A DNA stretch of 37,248 bases from JBLHGU01 sp047615875. Lineage in GTDB: Bacteria; Pseudomonadota; Gammaproteobacteria; Arenicellales; CAJQKF01. Each line of letters begins with the position of its first letter. The first letter of the stretch is position 1. The stretch spans positions 1 through 37,248 of the forward strand of contig JBLHGU010000035.1 of NCBI GenBank assembly GCA_047615875.1, written 5' to 3'. The position numbers were made by a program, and so were the translations under genes. Positions 1 to 8,090 of the stretch are shown here, in pieces. A model generated the notes under the pieces. That model did no database searches. It was not told the DNA's origin and saw nothing but the letters and a program-made list of their open reading frames with translations.

Positions 1-310
1 TTAGCAATTATGCCCGAATTTTACTGGGAACAGTCGCATCAATTTTCCACTGTGATAATCTGCTAGTAGTTAAACAAACCGTAGTTCGGAATTGAGACTA
101 TTAGCACTAATTATCTTTATGCCCCTGTGAAAGTAAAAAAATATATGGTGACTGTTGTGCAAAAACTGATAATGCCTAACAATCTAACCGACATGGACAA
201 GATAATGCATCGCTCGTCCCTCACAACGCTTCATTTTTTAGTTATTAAAAGCGTTATACAGCAAATCAAATTCCGAGAAACATGGACGCCGTAACATAGA
301 GGCAGTTCTT
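1..310. other. Left-edge stretch without a recognisable gene
   Basis: No open frame here resembles a known protein, and no tRNA or terminator fold is evident. The stretch is AT-rich. The end nearest position 311 must carry the promoter and ribosome site of the RCC1-like gene: an AGAGG element lies about ten bases before its ATG. A short open frame at the very left edge ends within about 75 bases. It could be the tail of a gene outside the window, but there is too little to support a call. Confidence 0.4.
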
Positions 311-1243
311 ATGAGTAAAGTGTTTTTTATAGCGTTTATATGGAGCCTGGGAGTCACGGTACCTGTTGCTGCTGATAGTTCTGGGCCTCCACTAGCCGCC
401 TACTATGATCGCTTTCTAGCGTTATGCGGCGATAGTGTTTTTGAATGGAACGACTCTGATGCTCCTGAGAAACGCATGTCTGGAATAAGGCAAGTAGGCG
501 TTGGAAAAAACAATAGTTATGCTCTAACGGAGGATGGTGAGCTTTTAGCATGGAGTGATAACCCCGACAATTCAATAGTTCTGACTGATGAAGTTAAATC
601 ATTCTACGCGGGTCGGTCAGGTTTGTTTGCAATACGAGATGACAGCACCTTAGTGCAGTTTAATACGAATAACCTTCTCGGGTTCGGAGAAGATATCGCC
701 GGAGAACCAAGGGAAATTGCGACTAACATTCTCACTGCGTCAGTTGGTGACAGTGCTAACTATTATGTTACTCGTGAAAGAGAACTTTTTGTATACGGGC
801 GCGCTCATCGAGGACAATATGGTGATGGCAAACTCGCTGCATCCGAGAATTATGTACAAACGGCTAACAATGTAATTCAGGTTGTTTCGCATACTGGTCA
901 CGCGTTAATACTTAAGTGGGACGGCACTGTGTGGGGAACAGGCGGAAACATATACGGTCCGTTAGGTAGACATGGTTTTGGCGACAAGGCAATAGAGTGG
1001 GGGTTCATTATCGGCGAGGTAAATTTAATTGCGACTGGCAGCAGCCATTCGCTTGCGATCAAGCGTGACGGAAGTTTGTGGGTTTGGGGGAGGCATGAAG
1101 GACTTGACCCAAAACAGGTAATGAGAACGGCTAGTGCTGTCGCGGCGGGAAGCAGCAGTACTATTGCGCTGAGTAACGGAACCTTGTGGCAATGGAGTAC
1201 TGGATCTCGACCCAGGGCAATCATGAAATGCGAAAATTTGTAA
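311..1243 (+). CDS. Exported RCC1-repeat protein
   Basis: The 310-residue protein starts with a signal peptide (hydrophobic core about residues 4-18, likely cleavage after the Ala-Ala near 20-21). The rest is about six degenerate RCC1 blades, each with a Gly-Ser/His-Ala-Leu strand followed by an Asp-Gly-x-Leu-x-x-Trp turn; the clearest run over about residues 240-300. RCC1 repeats form a seven-bladed beta-propeller used for protein binding. Bacterial exported versions have mostly unknown partners. An AGAGG ribosome site precedes the ATG. The gene stands alone, with a 158-base gap to the MFS gene downstream. A periplasmic or surface propeller is a safe structural call; the function is unknown. 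Confidence 0.75.
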   Translation: MSKVFFIAFIWSLGVTVPVAADSSGPPLAAYYDRFLALCGDSVFEWNDSDAPEKRMSGIRQVGVGKNNSYALTEDGELLAWSDNPDNSIVLTDEVKSFYAGRSGLFAIRDDSTLVQFNTNNLLGFGEDIAGEPREIATNILTASVGDSANYYVTRERELFVYGRAHRGQYGDGKLAASENYVQTANNVIQVVSHTGHALILKWDGTVWGTGGNIYGPLGRHGFGDKAIEWGFIIGEVNLIATGSSHSLAIKRDGSLWVWGRHEGLDPKQVMRTASAVAAGSSSTIALSNGTLWQWSTGSRPRAIMKCENL

Positions 1244-1401
1244 GAATTCCAATGAACCGTATAACAATCTCATGCAGCCGGATATTTCGCCCGTTATGCG
1301 TACACAATACCGCCGATGTGAGTGTTGAAACTGTCGAAAAATTTCCAATAAAAAGAAGGATTTAGTCAATTTGATTCAGCCAGTTGTGCAAAGCCTTAAC
1401 C

Positions 1402-2610
1402 ATGGATAGTTCCACCCCAAAATATTCATGGTCGCCACCGTTGTGGTATTTCGCCCTGGTATCTGCAGTATCAGTGATGGGTATAACCATGTTGAGCCCT
1501 GCGTTACCACTGATTAAGCAACAGTTTAATGCTACGGACGATGCCGTTCAGTTACTCATCACCGGTTATCTGATAGCAATATCGCTCGGGCAATTGTATT
1601 TCGGACGACTGTCTGACCAGGTGGGCAGGCGTCCGGTAATGATGGTTGGCGCATTGCTCTACACCCTGGGTGGTGCGGGCGGATATCTGGCCAATAGCGT
1701 GGACTGGGTGACAGGTTTTCGAGTGGTTCAGGGTATAGGGGCCGCCGCCTGTTTTTCTATGGCCCGAGCTATCATTAACGATTGCTTTAAGCGGTCTGAG
1801 GCAGCGCGGTACATGTCTTTGGTGCAAACCATAATGGCAGTCATCCCGGCATTGTCCCTGGCGTTTGGCGGTATTGTCGTCACCTATATGGGGTGGAGAG
1901 GTACCATGCTAATCATGTCCCTGGCCGGTCTGTTGTCTTTGGTATCGTCTCTGTACTTGTTGCGGGAGACATTAGTAGACCGTTCGTTGGTGCATTCTCA
2001 TACAATCTGGCAAGCTTATCGGGTAGTGCTAGGAAATCGGATATTTCTGGGCTTTGCCATGACAACTGCCATGCAATCTGGCATGTTCTTTTCCCTGACC
2101 GGGCTATTGCCCTATCAGTACAGCAATCTCGGATTCACTAGCATGGAATTCGGCCTTGGGTTTTCATTAACGCCTGTTTGCTATGTTATTGGCAATGCGC
2201 TCAATCGTTACTATTTCCTGAATTTGGGGCTGGAGCGTGCCTCATTATTGGGTTGTAGCATCAACCTCGTGGCTGTCATTGGTTTTTTCGCCGCCAATGC
2301 GATGGGCATGACTCATATTCTGTCTCTGATAATCCCAGGCTGTCTGTTCGGATTCAGCAATGGTTTGATAGTTGCCAATACCTCGGTGGGTGCGGTGGCT
2401 GCGTCGGGGCGGCATGCCGGCACGGGTGCCGGAATTGCTGGGGCATTGCAAATGGGCGTGGGCGGTGTTGCAGGTAGCGTTTTGGTAGCCGCAGGAGGGG
2501 CGCAAGATTTTATGATCGCGGCAGTTGGACTAGTCGGGATGTCATCGTTGTCACTCGCCTCAATGTTTTATGTAAACAGAAACAAAGACGAGTGCTTTCG
2601 TCAGGCTTAG
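1402..2610 (+). CDS. MFS multidrug exporter, Bcr/CflA type
   Basis: This is a 12-helix major facilitator protein of about 402 residues. The MFS loop-2/3 signature (Gly-Arg-Leu-Ser-Asp-Gln-Val-Gly-Arg-Arg-Pro) follows helix 2, and the N-terminal half reads like Bcr/CflA drug-proton antiporters (SPALPLI followed by a polar stretch and a long TM2). I choose the ATG at 1402. An in-frame TTG at 1384 adds six residues but has no ribosome site. The gene converges on the choline-sulfatase gene with a 39-base gap, so the two are separate transcripts. The exported compound cannot be inferred; export of a small amphiphile or metabolite is typical for the family. Confidence 0.8.
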   Translation: MDSSTPKYSWSPPLWYFALVSAVSVMGITMLSPALPLIKQQFNATDDAVQLLITGYLIAISLGQLYFGRLSDQVGRRPVMMVGALLYTLGGAGGYLANSVDWVTGFRVVQGIGAAACFSMARAIINDCFKRSEAARYMSLVQTIMAVIPALSLAFGGIVVTYMGWRGTMLIMSLAGLLSLVSSLYLLRETLVDRSLVHSHTIWQAYRVVLGNRIFLGFAMTTAMQSGMFFSLTGLLPYQYSNLGFTSMEFGLGFSLTPVCYVIGNALNRYYFLNLGLERASLLGCSINLVAVIGFFAANAMGMTHILSLIIPGCLFGFSNGLIVANTSVGAVAASGRHAGTGAGIAGALQMGVGGVAGSVLVAAGGAQDFMIAAVGLVGMSSLSLASMFYVNRNKDECFRQA

Positions 2611-2649
2611 CTTAATAAATAGACATTTTTGATGTCATCGTTAAAAGTG

Positions 2650-4203
2650 TCAGTCCTGCTCAATGTTGCCAGGAGTGTGCAGGCCAAGTGATCCACCGTA
2701 AGCCCACTGATTGTATATTGTAGGGCCTCGCAGGCAATGCTCTACAATCTGATCCGGCGCGGCATAATCCCAATTCGCTGTCTCGCCAATCTGCAAAGTC
2801 TGTTTGAGAAACAGACGCCGGGCCTGGCTGAGTTTTATCTGCTCATTGAGTATAGGCATATCCCATTTCTGTGTGGCTAACTGTGACAACTGTTGTTGTT
2901 CACTGAGATGGTCAGGGTTTCCGGCCAGGTTAACGAGTTCATCTGGGTCAGTGGCAAGGTCAAACAGCTGCTCCGGGTCGATACCGCTGGTGACGTATTT
3001 CAACTTGTTTTTTTTCACCATCAGAATAGGCGCTTTGCAACCTTCCGCCAAGTTTTCACTGTAGGCCGTATTATCCCACTGCGTATCATTGCCGTTTGCC
3101 AGACCCCACAGACTTCGGCCTTCAATATCTTCGACTAAGGGCGAAGCCTGGTGTTCTTCTGCGGCAATATCAATTAACGTTGGTAACAGGTCAACCAATG
3201 AGACATTCGACTCGATTCGTTTTTCCTCAATCCCCGGTCCGCTGATAATCATCGGGACTTTGCAGGAGGCTTCAAAGAAGGACTTTTTGTACCATAATCC
3301 GCGTTCACCCATCATGTCGCCATGATCACTGGTTACAACAATAATCGTGTTCTTATCCATGCCCGTTTTGCGTAGCACTGCGAGTAATCTGCCGATCATG
3401 TCATCGACATAACTCACTGAACCATAGTATGCGTGCCTTGCGACGCGTATTTGCTCTTCACTAGGTTCAAAGTCCTCTAAACCATACTGGGTGCGTAGGC
3501 GTTTACTATATGGATCTGTTGCTTCTTCCGGCAGGGTACCAACTTTCGGCATATCGATATCGTCGTGGCGATATAAGTCCCAGTGTTCCTGTAAACATTG
3601 GTAAGGATCGTGTGGATGGGTAATTGAGGTGAATAGCATGAACGGCCGTTCGTCGGTGCCACTGGCCAGATCATAAAGTTTACGCTCGGCGCGATGGCAA
3701 ACCTCTGCGTCATAGGCCATCTGCATATTGTTCAAGCAGACACCTGCACCTGTAAAGGTAACCTTGTCGTTTGAGTGACCGGATTGCGCTTCGCTCCAGT
3801 CCCCGGTCCAACCAAAATCGGCTGGATAAATGTCCGTAGTTAAGCGTTGTTCGAATCCATGTAGCTGGTCGGCCCCAACAAAATGCATCTTGCCAACCAA
3901 AGCTGTCTGATAGTTCAGTGCGCGCAAATAATGCGCAAAGGTCGGAATCGAAGAAGGGAATTCGGCACCATTGTCATAAGCACCAATTGTTGATGCTAGC
4001 TGGCCCGACATCATCGAGAACCGTGATGGTGCACATAATGGGAAATTACAATAAGCCGAGTCAAACACAGCGCCCGAACTCGCCAACGAATCGATATGAG
4101 GTGTAACGGCGATTGGATTGTGATAGGCCGAGAGAAAACCTGCTGCTAACTGGTCGGCCTGGATGACCAGTATGTTGGGGCGTTGTTGATTATTCGATTT
4201 CAC
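2650..4203 (-). CDS. betC: Choline-sulfatase (type I sulfatase)
   Basis: The 517-residue cytoplasmic sulfatase has no signal peptide. The formylglycine site is C57-A-P-S-R61 followed by a Met-Ser-Gly turn. The metal site starts with the Asp-Gln after ILVIQA (about residue 17), and a second Asp/His cluster sits in the Thr-Ser-Asp-His-Gly-Asp motif near 300. The block Gly-Lys-Met-His-Phe-Val-Gly, Asp-Gln-Leu-His-Gly-Phe and Arg-Leu-Thr-Thr-Asp-Ile-Tyr-Pro is characteristic of BetC, which hydrolyses choline-O-sulfate to choline and sulfate. Length is as expected for BetC. No choline dehydrogenase gene lies nearby, so choline oxidation must be encoded elsewhere. A related sulfatase begins at 36791. 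Confidence 0.82.
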   Translation of the reverse strand: MKSNNQQRPNILVIQADQLAAGFLSAYHNPIAVTPHIDSLASSGAVFDSAYCNFPLCAPSRFSMMSGQLASTIGAYDNGAEFPSSIPTFAHYLRALNYQTALVGKMHFVGADQLHGFEQRLTTDIYPADFGWTGDWSEAQSGHSNDKVTFTGAGVCLNNMQMAYDAEVCHRAERKLYDLASGTDERPFMLFTSITHPHDPYQCLQEHWDLYRHDDIDMPKVGTLPEEATDPYSKRLRTQYGLEDFEPSEEQIRVARHAYYGSVSYVDDMIGRLLAVLRKTGMDKNTIIVVTSDHGDMMGERGLWYKKSFFEASCKVPMIISGPGIEEKRIESNVSLVDLLPTLIDIAAEEHQASPLVEDIEGRSLWGLANGNDTQWDNTAYSENLAEGCKAPILMVKKNKLKYVTSGIDPEQLFDLATDPDELVNLAGNPDHLSEQQQLSQLATQKWDMPILNEQIKLSQARRLFLKQTLQIGETANWDYAAPDQIVEHCLRGPTIYNQWAYGGSLGLHTPGNIEQD

Positions 4204-4352
4204 CGGAATACCATTGTTGTAAATCAGTCGATCATATTACCTGACTTACTACATGGCTCACTAGCATCTAAAGCCGACAAAATGTGAAATGCTTTGGTAG
4301 CAGGGTTACATGCATGCGTTATGTGGCAGCAGAATCGGGAGAAACTATCTCT

Positions 4353-4802
4353 TCAGGCACGGCCAGTTTTGCGCAGGGTGTTGAGCATGGACGCTGCGTA
4401 GGTATCCTCATCATCGGCTCGTGGTTCGTTCGGTTTTAAACTAAATGGTTTAATGCTGTCAAACAAATTCGGTTCGATGAAGAAGACCATTGATTGGTGA
4501 GTCTTCCCAGTGCCGTAGACACGATGCGGTGTCGCGCGCATTCGACCAGAGGATTGTGACTTTATTGTCTCGCCCAGGTGGATCGAAAAACCGTCGCAAA
4601 TACTGGGAATTCCGAGCCATGTCCCATCGGGTGTTTGAATCTGTAAGCCTGGTTCATCCTGCCATTGGATCGATCAGCAGCGGCAGCCCGGTGACTAAAA
4701 ACCCACCTGTTTTTTCACACGCCTCGCCAATCGACTGATCAACGGCAAACCAGGTTTCGGGTTCGTTTTTAAACAGGGGGCAATGTTTATGGTTGGCGTC
4801 AT
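4353..4802 (-). pseudogene. Broken isopenicillin-N-synthase-like 2OG-Fe(II) oxygenase
   Basis: Read leftward, an ATG at 4802 opens with MTPTINIAP, the usual start of this oxygenase family. It shifts frame almost at once into a piece reading IGEACEKTGGF (family N-terminal helix and strand). A further shift leads into a C-terminal piece with WQDEPGLQIQTPDGTW, a Gly-Glu-Thr strand, then ATPHRV (the third metal ligand His) and a family-typical FFIEPN, ending at a TGA at 4353. The roughly 150-residue middle, which should hold the His-x-Asp ligands, is missing. At least two frame changes and an internal deletion mean no functional enzyme. It lies just upstream of the choline-sulfatase gene on the same strand. 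Confidence 0.72.
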
Positions 4803-4835
4803 TTCTAACTCTATTTGTCAGTTCTAGAATAGCCT

Positions 4836-4852
4836 TATCATCTCAGATGATA
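4836..4852. repeat. 17-base interrupted palindrome
   Basis: Two 8-base arms (TATCATCT and AGATGATA) flank a single C in the gap between the yciK-like gene and the broken oxygenase gene. No T-run follows in either direction, so it is a possible protein-binding site or chance palindrome rather than a terminator. Confidence 0.3.
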
Positions 4853-4933
4853 TTCAGATACGGTATTTTAATTTATCGACCAATCAGATTGCCTGATTTG
4901 TCTTGAAATCCTCAGGGTTGGCAAGATTTCGGT

Positions 4934-5719
4934 CTAACGGTGACTAATGGTTAGTTTGTCTTTATTCAGCGTTAACCGCTGGCCGGATAGTTCATTACTC
5001 TTTTCGTTAAGCAGAAATAAGTAAGCGGCAGCGGCAACTTCAACCGAGTTAATTTGTGCAGGATCTTCGGCCGGAAATGATCGGCTACGCATGGATGTGT
5101 TCACCGCACCGGGATCTAGACTGTTTATCCGAATGTGATCATTAGCTTCGAGTTCCTCATGCCATATGCCTACAAGACTATCCAATGCGCCCCAGGCAAC
5201 GCCGGTTATATTCCAGTAGGCTTTACCTTGTCGGGCAGCCTCACCACTGGAAAATATTATCGAGGCTCCTGTTGAATGTCGTAGAAGGGGTAGCAGAGCC
5301 TTTGTGAGTAGCCACGGGCTGGTCACATTGGATTGTATGGCTTTATGCCAATCGTTAATGCCAGTGTGTTCCAGCGGCGTTAACGGCATGGCCTCGGCGG
5401 CACAATGGATTAGTCCGTCCAATTTCCCAAATGTGGCATTAATCTGGTCGCATAACAACGGCCATTGGCCAGGCTCTGTTTTGGATAAGTCCTCGGTTAT
5501 TTGAACGGGCTCTGCACCACCGTTCTTAACAATCTCATCGTAAAGCGTATCCAATGCCCGCTGATTCTTATCCAGCAAGATGAGCGCAGCACCAGCGCGA
5601 GCCGCTTGCAGACATATCTCGCGGCCAATGCCTGCGCCAGCCCCGGTAACCAGAATGACCTGGTCTGTAAGAAAAGCTTCGCCAGGCGGTATTTCTGACA
5701 AAATAATAGGGCTGTTCAT
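4934..5719 (-). CDS. YciK-like short-chain dehydrogenase with altered catalytic residues
   Basis: This 261-residue SDR is closest in pattern to YciK. It has the nucleotide-binding TGAGAGIG (25-32), the structural Asn131, the Ser157/158 pair, and the C-terminal Pro-Gly-x-x-x-T-x-M-R plus Phe-Pro-x-Glu-Asp-Pro typical of YciK. The catalytic Tyr-x-x-x-Lys is absent: at the position where YciK has Tyr-Ala-Ala-Ser-Lys this protein reads T172-G-V-A-W176. I checked this against the bases; it is not a frame error. The cofactor fold is intact, but ordinary SDR oxidoreductase chemistry is unlikely. It lies 38 bases downstream of the yciI-like gene on the same strand and is probably co-transcribed. Confidence 0.78.
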   Translation of the reverse strand: MNSPIILSEIPPGEAFLTDQVILVTGAGAGIGREICLQAARAGAALILLDKNQRALDTLYDEIVKNGGAEPVQITEDLSKTEPGQWPLLCDQINATFGKLDGLIHCAAEAMPLTPLEHTGINDWHKAIQSNVTSPWLLTKALLPLLRHSTGASIIFSSGEAARQGKAYWNITGVAWGALDSLVGIWHEELEANDHIRINSLDPGAVNTSMRSRSFPAEDPAQINSVEVAAAAYLFLLNEKSNELSGQRLTLNKDKLTISHR

Positions 5720-5757
5720 GTGCTTGAAATCATTTGAGGAGTAAGGAAGTAATTTTT

Positions 5758-6063
5758 CTAAGAAGCGGGTAAAACTTTTTTGAATGGTTTTACCTCTACA
5801 TTGCTATAAACCCCTGCGGCAATGTAGGGGTCAGCGTTGGCCCAACTTTGTGCCGCTTCAAGACTGTCAAATTCCGCTACAATAATACTACCTGTAAAAC
5901 CAGCCTGGCCTGGGTCGTCACTATCAATGGCAGGGGAGGGGCCCGCTAGTAATAAACGACCGGCTGTATCAAGCTCTTTTAAGCGAGCAACATGCTGCTC
6001 ACGCACGCTTAAACGGTTAGCAAGACTGTTTTCATGGTCGGTTCCCACAATACTGTAGTACAT
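5758..6063 (-). CDS. yciI: YciI-family protein
   Basis: The 101-residue protein has a ferredoxin-like YciI fold. The family His lies in the Arg-Glu-Gln-His-x-x-x-Leu helix (about residue 24), a Gly-Pro turn follows the second strand, and an Asp-Pro-Tyr appears near 78-80. YciI proteins are small dimers whose His/Asp pair suggests an enzymatic role; most have no proven reaction. The gene is the first of a leftward pair with the YciK-like SDR. It is divergent from the deoxynucleoside kinase gene across about 178 bases that hold both promoters; no clear operator is visible there. Confidence 0.82.
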   Translation of the reverse strand: MYYSIVGTDHENSLANRLSVREQHVARLKELDTAGRLLLAGPSPAIDSDDPGQAGFTGSIIVAEFDSLEAAQSWANADPYIAAGVYSNVEVKPFKKVLPAS

Positions 6064-6241
6064 GGCGATTTTCTCAGGGTAATTATTGAAGTCTTCATAT
6101 AAGCTTGCGGACTGAGCAGAGCTTCTAAATTAGAATAAACGAGTCGCACTGTGGCGCAGGCGGCCGAGTATAGGCGACCAAACGAAATCTGTCATCCGGG
6201 TTAAAATCCCCTCTATTATTTATCGTTAACAGAAAGATTTG

Positions 6242-6901
6242 ATGCATCGAACCCAGAAATTTAAGAACATGCCGGGCTATATCGTCATTGAGGGCCCAAT
6301 AGGTGTAGGGAAAACCACCCTGACAAGAAAACTGGCCCAAAGTCTGCGTCGGGAAGCATTACTTGAATTACCCGCAGAAAACCCGTTTTTGGAGCGATTT
6401 TATGGCTCTCCTCGACAATATGCGTTGCCTACTCAGTTGTATTTTTTGTTTCAAAGAGCCAAACAACTAAAACAGCTAAAACAGGGAGATATGTTCAGGC
6501 CGACGTGGGTGTCTGATTTTTTTCTTGAAAAGGACCTGTTATTTGCGGAACTGAACCTCGATGATGATGAGTTAGACTTATATCGGCAGGTATATAAGAC
6601 GCTTGCGCCAGAAACGCCGGTGCCAGATCTGGTGGTGTTTCTTCAAGCTCCTGTAGACATCCTTATGGAGCGAATACGTAAGCGAGGGGTGGGTTTTGAG
6701 CAACAGGTGAGCTATGAATATCTGGAGCAACTGGTAGATTCCTACGCCCGCTTCTTTTTAAGCTACAATCGCGCGCCATTATTGATGGTGAATGCCGAGA
6801 AAATAAACTTCGCCGATAATCCCCTGGACTATGAACAGTTGCTGGATTACATCAAGCAAACTCGCAATGGCCGCCAGTTTTTTAACCCTTTAGCTTCATA
6901 A
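6242..6901 (+). CDS. Deoxynucleoside kinase (dGK/dAK type)
   Basis: The roughly 219-residue dNK-family kinase transfers phosphate from ATP to the 5'-OH of deoxynucleosides for salvage. It shows the P-loop GPIGVGKTT (about residues 18-26), a Glu-x-Pro-Glu-Asn substrate segment, a Gln-Leu-Tyr-Phe-Leu-Phe-Gln-Arg helix, and the Arg-x-Arg lid (ERIRKRG). The Asp-Arg-Ser motif usual in the middle of the family is read here as Val-Ser-Asp-Phe-Phe. The ATG at 6242 follows an AGAAAG ribosome site; an ATG at 6269 (MPGYIV) is an alternative and fits the usual start of the family. It is the first gene of a tight five-gene rightward operon ending at 10153. Confidence 0.85.
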   Translation: MHRTQKFKNMPGYIVIEGPIGVGKTTLTRKLAQSLRREALLELPAENPFLERFYGSPRQYALPTQLYFLFQRAKQLKQLKQGDMFRPTWVSDFFLEKDLLFAELNLDDDELDLYRQVYKTLAPETPVPDLVVFLQAPVDILMERIRKRGVGFEQQVSYEYLEQLVDSYARFFLSYNRAPLLMVNAEKINFADNPLDYEQLLDYIKQTRNGRQFFNPLAS

Positions 6902-6916
6902 ATCAGAAATAAATCC

Positions 6917-7858
6917 ATGATACTCGAGCAGGAAATGCAGGATTTTGTCCATGCTTGTAACAATTTTGAACCTTTAAAAGGCGTAGAACTTGCGGATCCG
7001 GAAAACTATCGAAAACGTTACAGACGCCTTATCGATTTCATTGAGAACCCCCAGCCGCATCAATTGATTATTACTGATGCAACGGTAGATAGTGCAGATG
7101 GAAAAATTCCTCTGCGTATTTATAGAAATAATGCGCAACCAGATCAACCTTGCTGTTTATTCCTGCATGGCGGAGGGTGGTTTATTGGCGGGCTGGATAC
7201 GCATCACAACTGGGCCGCGGACCTGGCGCGGGATGCCGGGGTGACGGTGATTTCCGTGGACTATCGCCTTGGTCTGGAGAATCCTTATCCAGCAGCTTTG
7301 CAAGATGCCTGTGCGGTTTATCATTATGTGCGAAACAATGCCAGCGACTATGGGATCGATGCGCTGCGTATTGCACTTTACGGTGATAGTGCCGGTGGCA
7401 ATCTTTGCGCAGCTGTCAGTCATATGATCAGAGACAATGAGCAGGAGATGCCAGCGGGCCAAATGCTGATCTATCCGGCACTACATTATGGCGAACCCTT
7501 GCCAAGTTGGCTCGATCAGCGCGATGGTCCAATACTAACTTTTGAAGCGCTAAAGTGGTGTTGGTTAAATTATTTGGGTAAATCGGTACTGGACAGCTAT
7601 GCTGTACCCTTGTCGGCGACGCATTTTTCGGGGTTGCCACCAACCTGGATAGTTGCCGCTGAGTTCGATCCATTGTTGGATGATGCCAGGTATTATTATG
7701 CCGCATTGGAAAAAGCTGGTACAAACACTCACTTACTGCATGCTGAAGGATTGGTGCATGATTCCTTTAGAATTAGACATGTCAGTGAGCAAGTTCGAGC
7801 GGCCTACCAATGGAGCGTCGCCGGCATAAAAACCATTTGTGGTATAGAAAATGACTGA
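6917..7858 (+). CDS. Alpha/beta hydrolase, HSL-type esterase
   Basis: This 313-residue esterase belongs to the hormone-sensitive-lipase (alpha/beta hydrolase-3) family. The oxyanion motif is HGGGW (84-88), the nucleophile elbow GDSAGG puts Ser158 in place, and the other triad members are Asp251 (EFDPLLDD) and His281 (GLVHDSF). All triad residues are present and there is no signal peptide, so it acts on soluble short-chain esters in the cytoplasm. It starts 15 bases after the kinase gene, and its last 8 bases overlap the DUF1289 gene. The natural substrate is unknown. Confidence 0.87.
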   Translation: MILEQEMQDFVHACNNFEPLKGVELADPENYRKRYRRLIDFIENPQPHQLIITDATVDSADGKIPLRIYRNNAQPDQPCCLFLHGGGWFIGGLDTHHNWAADLARDAGVTVISVDYRLGLENPYPAALQDACAVYHYVRNNASDYGIDALRIALYGDSAGGNLCAAVSHMIRDNEQEMPAGQMLIYPALHYGEPLPSWLDQRDGPILTFEALKWCWLNYLGKSVLDSYAVPLSATHFSGLPPTWIVAAEFDPLLDDARYYYAALEKAGTNTHLLHAEGLVHDSFRIRHVSEQVRAAYQWSVAGIKTICGIEND

Positions 7859-8090
7859 TCAAACAGACAGTGAAACGCGTAGATCTCGCCGCACGAATCG
7901 ACCTGTTCGTCAATTCGATCAGAGTGTTCCATCACCTTGCATTTCTATCTGTACGTTAAGTAATGAAGGAATATGTGAAGGTTGTTATCGCCATCAAGAT
8001 GAAATTCGTGACTGGATGATTATGAGCCGGGAAGAGAAGCTAAATTGTCTTAAGCTTACCGAGCAGCGCATGGCAGGACTGTTTGAATAA
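7851..8090 (+). CDS. DUF1289 protein
   Basis: The 79-residue protein has the DUF1289 core: Ser-Pro-Cys-Ile-Ser-Ile-Cys, then a Cys-x-x-Cys-Tyr-Arg, then Glu-Ile-x-x-Trp and a Met-Ser-x-x-Glu-Lys helix. Four conserved cysteines suggest a small metal- or cluster-binding unit; the role is not established. A basic N-terminal extension of about 25 residues precedes the core. Its ATG lies inside the end of the esterase gene (8-base overlap), and its own end overlaps the next gene by 8 bases, indicating translational coupling. Confidence 0.87.
   Translation: MTDQTDSETRRSRRTNRPVRQFDQSVPSPCISICTLSNEGICEGCYRHQDEIRDWMIMSREEKLNCLKLTEQRMAGLFE

Noticed and set aside
898..1224. Leftward frame of 108 codons inside the RCC1-like gene
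   Set aside because: It is antisense to a protein with a signal peptide and clear repeats; it has no recognisable features.
2622..2636. GACAT-ATGTC hairpin between the MFS and choline-sulfatase genes
   Set aside because: The stem is only five AT-rich pairs with no following T-run; too weak to call a terminator.
4490..4738. Rightward open frame of 82 codons
   Set aside because: It is antisense to the oxygenase remnant, whose motifs are clear on the other strand.
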